From Candidatus Galligastranaerophilus faecipullorum (GTDB lineage Bacteria > Cyanobacteriota > Vampirovibrionia > Gastranaerophilales > Gastranaerophilaceae), in NCBI GenBank assembly GCA_018713115.1, contig DVFS01000056.1:1-53047 (forward strand): a stretch of DNA of 53,047 nucleotides, read 5' to 3'. Shown piece after piece: positions 48,109 to 53,047 of the stretch (the stretch's first letter is position 1; every line of letters starts with the position of its first letter). The position numbers and the translations under genes are program-made. Under the pieces are notes generated by a model. The model made no database searches, had not been told where the DNA came from, and worked only from the letters and a program-made list of their open reading frames with translations.

Positions 48109-50883
48109 TTACTTTATCTTCTTAAGGGATGATATAAAATTGTTATGCTCCACATCACCGTCTACTTTTGTTAAAAAGACCTGGCAGTCTTTATCATCTG
48201 CGTCTATGGGGGGCAGGAATTTTAACTCGGCTGCATAATAGCTGCTGTCATTTCTTGAACTCAACGGAACACGGTTTGCAAGGCTGTTTAAGGAAAGATT
48301 TCTTAAGAAACCGCCAAAGCCTTTGTGCTTGCTTGAAAATTTAGTATAAATCCTCAATGTGGCATCGCGCGTAATAAGGTCAAATCTGCCTACAATAAGT
48401 GAACTCAACTGGGGCGAGCGGGATTTGATAATAATTTTTTCTATCACGTTATTTGCTATTTCCAAGTCACCGTCAATTTTGTCAAAATTTCCCTCGGGAA
48501 TATTTACAAGGTCAACAATTGTTGAGGGGCTTATCATAGCAAGCGGATTTCTAAAAAGTGCCGCAAATTTAAGAACATATTCAATCAGCCCGATTTTTCC
48601 TATTGTACCGTTTTTGACCGCAAATTTAATGAACCCGTTAAGAGCCAGTGTTTCATCAGTGTGAAAACTGATGACTCCGCTTGCCTTGCCGGAAATTTCA
48701 CGGCTCAGACCGAGGATTGACGTTGCCATAATATCGGAGTTTATATCTTTTACACCAAGCAGCAGATTATATTTATGATTTTTAAGATCACACTTGATTT
48801 TACAGGAGGAAATTCCTTCCGCAATGTCAAATCTGTTTGAGAAAATATTTAAAATGCCGTTTTTATCAAGAGTAAGAGTAGCCTTTAAATTACCAAAGTT
48901 TATATCTTTGTATTTACCTTTGACCAGATTAAATACACAGTTTTCAACAATCAATAAACCTGTATCAAAAACAGGGGCGCTGTCGAGATTTTTGGTTTCA
49001 TCCAGATTATTTTCATCAGCCACGACAAGCTTTTCGACATTTTGTTTGTCTGCGGTGCCTGTTTTATTCTGAGCATTCATTGAACTCATAATCCGCTCCG
49101 CATCAATATTGTCTACAGTCAAATTTACATCTTTAATTACGACCGGCAGTTTTATTTCATTAAGCATAACGCCGTTCAACTCGTAGTCTGAACGCTTAAA
49201 CTTGCCGTTTGTGCTGAGTTTTATGTCCTTTCCTGCGGCTGTAAATTTTGCTTCTTTGATAAAAAGTCTTTGCGCCGGAATTGCAACCTTGTCCATTGAC
49301 ATGTCAGCTTTAATGTATGGCACTTCAGAATCGGCAATAAGTTCTAAATTACCTGCAATCTGCCCTTTTCTAAAGACTTTTTGACCTATAAGCACATTTA
49401 AAAACTCACTTGGAAGCGGTTTTGGAATAGTAAAACCTATATTTTTAAGTGCACACGTCTTTGCATCAAGCTTGCCCCATATAGTAAGAAGAGGTTTTAT
49501 CTTGCTGTTTCTGTCAATCGTTGAGGCAATATAGTAATTTATTTTTTTTATATTTATAACATCGGGGTCAAGGTCAATATCAACAGTTGCAACTCTGTCG
49601 TAATTAACGGGGGTAAGTGAGGCGCCGTCGACAAGGAGGTCGCTTCCTTTTTTGAGCATAAAGGCGCACCAGACATTCATATCTGAAAATTTTGAGTTGT
49701 AGTAAACAAGCGTATTTGCAACACCTGTTATCTCAAGCGGATAGCCGACTATTTTTGAAAGGTGATTTTTTGAAAACTCTTTCCCTGCAAGGGCTTTAAC
49801 TATAATATCAGTTTCAAAAGATTTTAAATAGTCTTTAATTGTGCCCCTGACCTCAATTGTATTATTTTTGTCATTGCAGTAGTAGCCTTTTATATCCGAA
49901 AGTGTAATAATATCCGGCTTAATGTCAATATATCCTGAATCTACCGTGACCTTAAGATCGCTTAAGGGTACAAGTGTAATCTTGCTTTTGTTGAGATTAA
50001 CAAAACCTTCTAATCCTTTATTTGTCATATCGACATTGAAATCAAAATCGCCGCTGATGTCTTTAAAGTAAGAAAGTATTTCTTCCCCGTTCGGGATAAT
50101 AAAATTAGTCCTCAGCAGCCCGGCAACGTATGCCAGGTCAAATTTTTCAGAGTTTACATTTGCGCTGAAGGATTTTTCACCCAGCTGTGCATTGATAAAC
50201 ATTTTGGATTTGTTAATATCAAGAGCGAGATTATCAACGATAAATTTCCTGTTTTTTGTGTATACGCGGTCATTATCTTTGAGTTTAAAAGATATTTTTC
50301 TGCCGTTGTCAATAATATCTAAAACGACATCAAAATGGACATATTTAGGATTTCTTTGTGCCGTTATTTCAAGATTTGAGCCGTCAAACTTTACAGAGGT
50401 CTTGCTTGATACCGCGTAGCAGATTATGCATTTTTTCACGTATAAAAGCGAATTAAAAAGATCCGGGCGCGAGAGCACGGGTTTTTGTTCCTTATCCTGC
50501 GATTGAGGACACAGGGACATAATTTCATTAACGTTTGCAAATATATAATCTGCGCCGAGCTTGTTTATAACGATTCTTTTTTGAAAGAGCCTGATAAGAG
50601 AAATATCCGCGTCAAAATTTTTCACATTTAAAATGTCATTATTGTTTTTTATAATATATAATTCATCGAGTTTAAATGTAATTCTCGGTGCAAGAGAAGT
50701 TTTTAAGACGGGATTAACTATTTTCAACTCTGCATGGAGTGAATCTTTAACACATTTTTCTAATAAACCGAGAACTTTTGTATTGGAAACTGCATAAGGC
50801 AGAACGATAAGATAAAAAATAAGAGCCAGCAAGATAACAGCAGCAGTTATAGCTGACAGGTATACAAGAGTCTTTTTTGTCAT
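48109..50883 (-). CDS. AsmA-like inner-membrane/periplasmic protein
   Basis: The 924-residue protein has one N-terminal membrane anchor (about 6-30, LVYLSAITAAVILLALIFYLIVLPY) and a long periplasmic beta-rich region with the AsmA pattern near both ends (VLKTSLAPRITFKLDELYI; KADMSMDKVAIP; GKASGVISFHTDETLALNGFIKFAVKNGTIGKI, condensed GFIKFAVKNGTIGKI). AsmA/TamB-type proteins form grooves moving lipids between membranes, supporting a two-membrane envelope. I chose ATG 50883 because AAGG lies 5 nt upstream; a longer frame to 50898 adds five residues. It converges with the SIR2 gene, with 10 bp between stops. Confidence 0.82.
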   Translation of the reverse strand: MTKKTLVYLSAITAAVILLALIFYLIVLPYAVSNTKVLGLLEKCVKDSLHAELKIVNPVLKTSLAPRITFKLDELYIIKNNNDILNVKNFDADISLIRLFQKRIVINKLGADYIFANVNEIMSLCPQSQDKEQKPVLSRPDLFNSLLYVKKCIICYAVSSKTSVKFDGSNLEITAQRNPKYVHFDVVLDIIDNGRKISFKLKDNDRVYTKNRKFIVDNLALDINKSKMFINAQLGEKSFSANVNSEKFDLAYVAGLLRTNFIIPNGEEILSYFKDISGDFDFNVDMTNKGLEGFVNLNKSKITLVPLSDLKVTVDSGYIDIKPDIITLSDIKGYYCNDKNNTIEVRGTIKDYLKSFETDIIVKALAGKEFSKNHLSKIVGYPLEITGVANTLVYYNSKFSDMNVWCAFMLKKGSDLLVDGASLTPVNYDRVATVDIDLDPDVINIKKINYYIASTIDRNSKIKPLLTIWGKLDAKTCALKNIGFTIPKPLPSEFLNVLIGQKVFRKGQIAGNLELIADSEVPYIKADMSMDKVAIPAQRLFIKEAKFTAAGKDIKLSTNGKFKRSDYELNGVMLNEIKLPVVIKDVNLTVDNIDAERIMSSMNAQNKTGTADKQNVEKLVVADENNLDETKNLDSAPVFDTGLLIVENCVFNLVKGKYKDINFGNLKATLTLDKNGILNIFSNRFDIAEGISSCKIKCDLKNHKYNLLLGVKDINSDIMATSILGLSREISGKASGVISFHTDETLALNGFIKFAVKNGTIGKIGLIEYVLKFAALFRNPLAMISPSTIVDLVNIPEGNFDKIDGDLEIANNVIEKIIIKSRSPQLSSLIVGRFDLITRDATLRIYTKFSSKHKGFGGFLRNLSLNSLANRVPLSSRNDSSYYAAELKFLPPIDADDKDCQVFLTKVDGDVEHNNFISSLKKIK

Positions 50884-50954
50884 ATTAACCTTAAGCATAA
50901 TTCAATTCCGTTAACAAAATTATAACATGGACAATTTTATGGTATCATTAAATT

Positions 50955-51866
50955 ATGAAAAGGATTGTTTGTTTGATTTTTTTAATATTTTTCCTTTGTA
51001 CGAAAGCAAGCGCACAGAATCAAGCGCCTTTGCAAGGCGTTCTCAAGATGGAAGACGTCACGGTATTTTCCGAAGATAATAAATTCGGATTGAAAGATAA
51101 ATCTGGAAATACGGTGCTGAATGCAGATTATAAAAAGCTTATCAGACTGGGTAATTCTTCCTGGATAGCGCAAAAAGGTTCAAAGTTTGGAATTATTGAT
51201 TCAAACGGGAATATACTTGTTCCAATTAAATACCGCCACGTAGACAGATTTTTCGGTAAATATGCAAAACTCGGGAATGACCATGACTTCGGTCTGTACA
51301 ATGAATTCGGTGAAATTGTAATAGTTCCTGAATACACAAGAATTGATCCCCTTTTCGGGCAGAATTTCCTGACATGCCAAAACTATAAATACGGAATTGT
51401 TGATTCTAACGGCAGGGAAATCCTAGAGAATGATTATGATGACATCTATATGCCAGACCCGCAAACGCTTAGAATTAAATATGAGGGCGAATGGTACGAA
51501 ATTGAAAGAGCTGCAGAGAGTGAAATCGTACCACCTGAAAATACAAGCAGAATAAGTGTCGACGGGAATGAACTCAAAATTACAAAAGTAATAACCGACA
51601 CAGGACTTATGTCGGGCTATGGCGCACTTACTGCCGCCGATTATTTGCTTAAGCTGGTAACGTCGATTTCTCCCGCCTACGAGCAGACAATTGACGAACT
51701 TATGTTCTCCCAGGGGGCTGAAACGGTTAATATTCTTTTTAAACTGGGCTGGATTCCGAAATTTCCCTTTACTTATGCAAAAAAATACTATCAAAATCTC
51801 AGAAATCCATATAACGGCCCGCTTTCGGATATTAGGGACGATGTTAAAAAACAGCTTAAGAATTAA
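50955..51866 (+). CDS. Secreted WG-repeat protein
   Basis: The 303-residue protein has a signal peptide (KRIVCLIFLIFFLCTKASA, cleavage after about residue 20). WG-type beta repeats span 30-185: NKFGLKDKSGNTVLNADYKKL, GSKFGIIDSNGNILVPIKY, DHDFGLYNEFGEIVIVPEY and NYKYGIVDSNGREILENDY (each a KFG/KYG-DxxG-I-P-Y unit). The C-terminal 100 residues are helical and unrecognised. WG repeats mediate binding in exported or surface proteins. The ATG has no clear Shine-Dalgarno. It diverges from the AsmA-like gene and converges with the EmrA-type gene 17 bp away. Confidence 0.83.
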   Translation: MKRIVCLIFLIFFLCTKASAQNQAPLQGVLKMEDVTVFSEDNKFGLKDKSGNTVLNADYKKLIRLGNSSWIAQKGSKFGIIDSNGNILVPIKYRHVDRFFGKYAKLGNDHDFGLYNEFGEIVIVPEYTRIDPLFGQNFLTCQNYKYGIVDSNGREILENDYDDIYMPDPQTLRIKYEGEWYEIERAAESEIVPPENTSRISVDGNELKITKVITDTGLMSGYGALTAADYLLKLVTSISPAYEQTIDELMFSQGAETVNILFKLGWIPKFPFTYAKKYYQNLRNPYNGPLSDIRDDVKKQLKN

Positions 51867-51883
51867 CTGACCCGCGCATTTTG

Positions 51884-52996
51884 TTATCTTATTTTTATTT
51901 TAGGCACAACCGACATGCCCGGTGCAATATTGTAATTTGAAATATCCTCCGTAAAAATAATCTTAACGGGAATTCTCTGTACTATTTTTACATAGCTGCC
52001 GACAGCATTTTCCGGAGGGAAAAGACTTGATTTTGCGCCCGTTGCCCTCTGAAGGCTGTCCACCTTGCCTTTAAATCTCTTTTTTGGATATGTGTCAACT
52101 TTGATTATCACCTCCTGCCCGGGACGTACCTGCTCAAGCTGGGTTTCTTTGTAGTTTGCAACAATCCATACTTCATCAGACACAATGGACATAAGAGGCT
52201 GCGCCACCTGCACATAGTTGCCTTCCTCTACGGTTCTGGCCGAGATTTTGCCGCTTTGCGGCGCATATATTTTTGTGTATGACAGGTTTAGTTTTGCCTC
52301 GTCAATTTCACTTTCCAGACGCTTTATCTGCGCCTCTATTTCTTGTTTTTTTGCAATTGAAGATTGAATCGCAATGTCTGCCGCACGTTTCTTTTCCTGT
52401 TCTGCAAGATAATTTGCATTCAATGAAACATATGCTGTTTTTGATCTGTCAAGCTCTTCTTTTGAAACAATACCGTCTTTTGAGAGTTTTAAGTCCCTGT
52501 CATAAGTTCTTTTTGCATAATCGAGTCTTGACTTGACACTTGAAATATCTTTTACGGTTTTATCTGAAACACTTGTATTTTCAAGAATATTCTTATGAGA
52601 TGCATTTAACATGGCTTTTGCTTCAAGCAGTTTTGCCTCTTTCTGTTCAAGCGCCACGATATAGTCATTCGGGTCAATTTCCAAAAGCAAATCGCCTTTT
52701 TTTACTTCCTGGTTATCTTTTATCAAAAGTTTTACTACAGGGCCTGAAACCCTCGGAGCAATTGAGATAATATGCCCTTCCACAAACGCATCATCCGTTG
52801 ATTGATAGTAATGGGCATGCAGCAGTGCATAAATTCCGCCGAGCGCCAGTAATGAAAAGGTGATTACGGGAACAACAATGCGCTTTTTAACTTTATGAAC
52901 TTGCCGGCCCTCTTTTTTGGGCTGTTTAAACTCGGTATTGCGATTTTTGTCATTTTTGTGCTTGATATTTTCTTTGCTTTCGTTGTTTTCGGCCAT
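51884..52996 (-). CDS. emrA: EmrA/HlyD-family membrane fusion protein
   Basis: The 370-residue adaptor has a basic cytoplasmic tail (1-37), one membrane helix (about 38-60), a lipoyl half (STDDAFVEGHIISIAPRVSGPV, condensed DAFVEGHIISIAPRVSG), a long alpha hairpin (about 110-235), the second lipoyl half (YTKIYAPQSGKISARTVEEG) and a beta-barrel domain (VRPGQEVIIKVDTYP). It bridges an inner-membrane pump of the EmrB type to TolC. GGAGAG 4-9 nt upstream supports the start. The matching EmrB and TolC genes are more than 20 kb away, although another pump gene may lie beyond the window edge. Confidence 0.9.
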   Translation of the reverse strand: MAENNESKENIKHKNDKNRNTEFKQPKKEGRQVHKVKKRIVVPVITFSLLALGGIYALLHAHYYQSTDDAFVEGHIISIAPRVSGPVVKLLIKDNQEVKKGDLLLEIDPNDYIVALEQKEAKLLEAKAMLNASHKNILENTSVSDKTVKDISSVKSRLDYAKRTYDRDLKLSKDGIVSKEELDRSKTAYVSLNANYLAEQEKKRAADIAIQSSIAKKQEIEAQIKRLESEIDEAKLNLSYTKIYAPQSGKISARTVEEGNYVQVAQPLMSIVSDEVWIVANYKETQLEQVRPGQEVIIKVDTYPKKRFKGKVDSLQRATGAKSSLFPPENAVGSYVKIVQRIPVKIIFTEDISNYNIAPGMSVVPKIKIR

Positions 52997-53047
52997 ATTC
53001 TCTCCAATTAAAATCTATACACACATATCTACTTTATCCAGCAGATT

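Noticed and set aside
1-53047. CRISPR arrays, insertion sequences, rRNA operons, prophage modules
   Set aside because: No regularly spaced repeats, transposase-like proteins, terminal inverted repeats around a gene, rRNA-like sequence or phage structural genes were seen.

Overview
The window looks like chromosomal DNA of a strictly anaerobic, fermentative, Gram-negative-type bacterium with moderately AT-rich, gene-dense DNA. The envelope side is shown by a TolC-type outer-membrane channel, an EmrA-type adaptor and an AsmA-like protein. The anaerobic side is shown by pyruvate formate-lyase and its activase, the oxygen-sensitive NrdD/NrdG reductase, an electron-bifurcating HydABC [FeFe] hydrogenase and two further [FeFe]-hydrogenase-like proteins. 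ClpC, a class II aldolase, RpiB, Gln/Pro/Tyr-rich helical-repeat proteins and long coiled-coil proteins without recognisable relatives fit a gut non-photosynthetic cyanobacterium (Gastranaerophilales/Vampirovibrionia). That placement is inference from gene content; no marker gene here proves it.

Layout. 0-2.6 kb: two related helical-repeat proteins flanking a small membrane protein. 2.6-7 kb: a radical SAM protein, then on the minus strand a regulator/histidine kinase/response regulator operon. 7-13.8 kb: fructose-bisphosphate aldolase, a LysM-like coiled-coil protein, rpiB, clpC, a small cupin. 13.8-17.1 kb: a MerR regulator divergent from a DMT exporter, a DUF3737-like protein and an HMGL-like aldolase. 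17.1-24.2 kb: pflA and pflB, separated by an opposite-strand metallophosphoesterase whose reading frame is broken at A_AAA_AAG, then nrdDG preceded by a compact cobalamin riboswitch. 24.3-32.3 kb: an EF-hand-like coiled-coil protein, an EmrB-type pump, a DtxR-family regulator with an unknown membrane protein, TolC and a sugar porter. 32.3-36.4 kb: a Memo-AMMECR1 fusion, its radical SAM partner and an acyl-CoA ligase-like enzyme. 36.4-45.6 kb: a hydrogen-metabolism island, with a minus-strand operon (small [2Fe-2S] protein, sensory hydrogenase with PAS domain, PP2C phosphatase, second [2Fe-2S] protein, group-B-like hydrogenase) divergent from plus-strand hydCBA. 45.7-53 kb: tRNA-Ser(CGA), a SIR2-STAND-TPR protein resembling anti-phage defence, an AsmA-like protein, a WG-repeat protein and an EmrA/HlyD adaptor.

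How it fits together. Sugar uptake, aldolase and RpiB feed glycolysis and pentose interconversion. PflB/PflA and the hydrogenases dispose of pyruvate and electrons, and the sensory hydrogenase/phosphatase pair could report H2 or redox state. Several regulatory links can be read directly. Three copies of GTTAG-N6-CTAAC lie just downstream of TTGACA-N17 promoters, two in front of the DtxR-family regulator's own operon and one at pflB. A MerR-type operator sits in a 19-bp promoter spacer. A B12-type riboswitch precedes the B12-independent ribonucleotide reductase. At least five genes have a -10 element ending 6-7 nt before the start codon and no Shine-Dalgarno, suggesting leaderless mRNAs. I see no CRISPR array, insertion sequence, prophage or rRNA.
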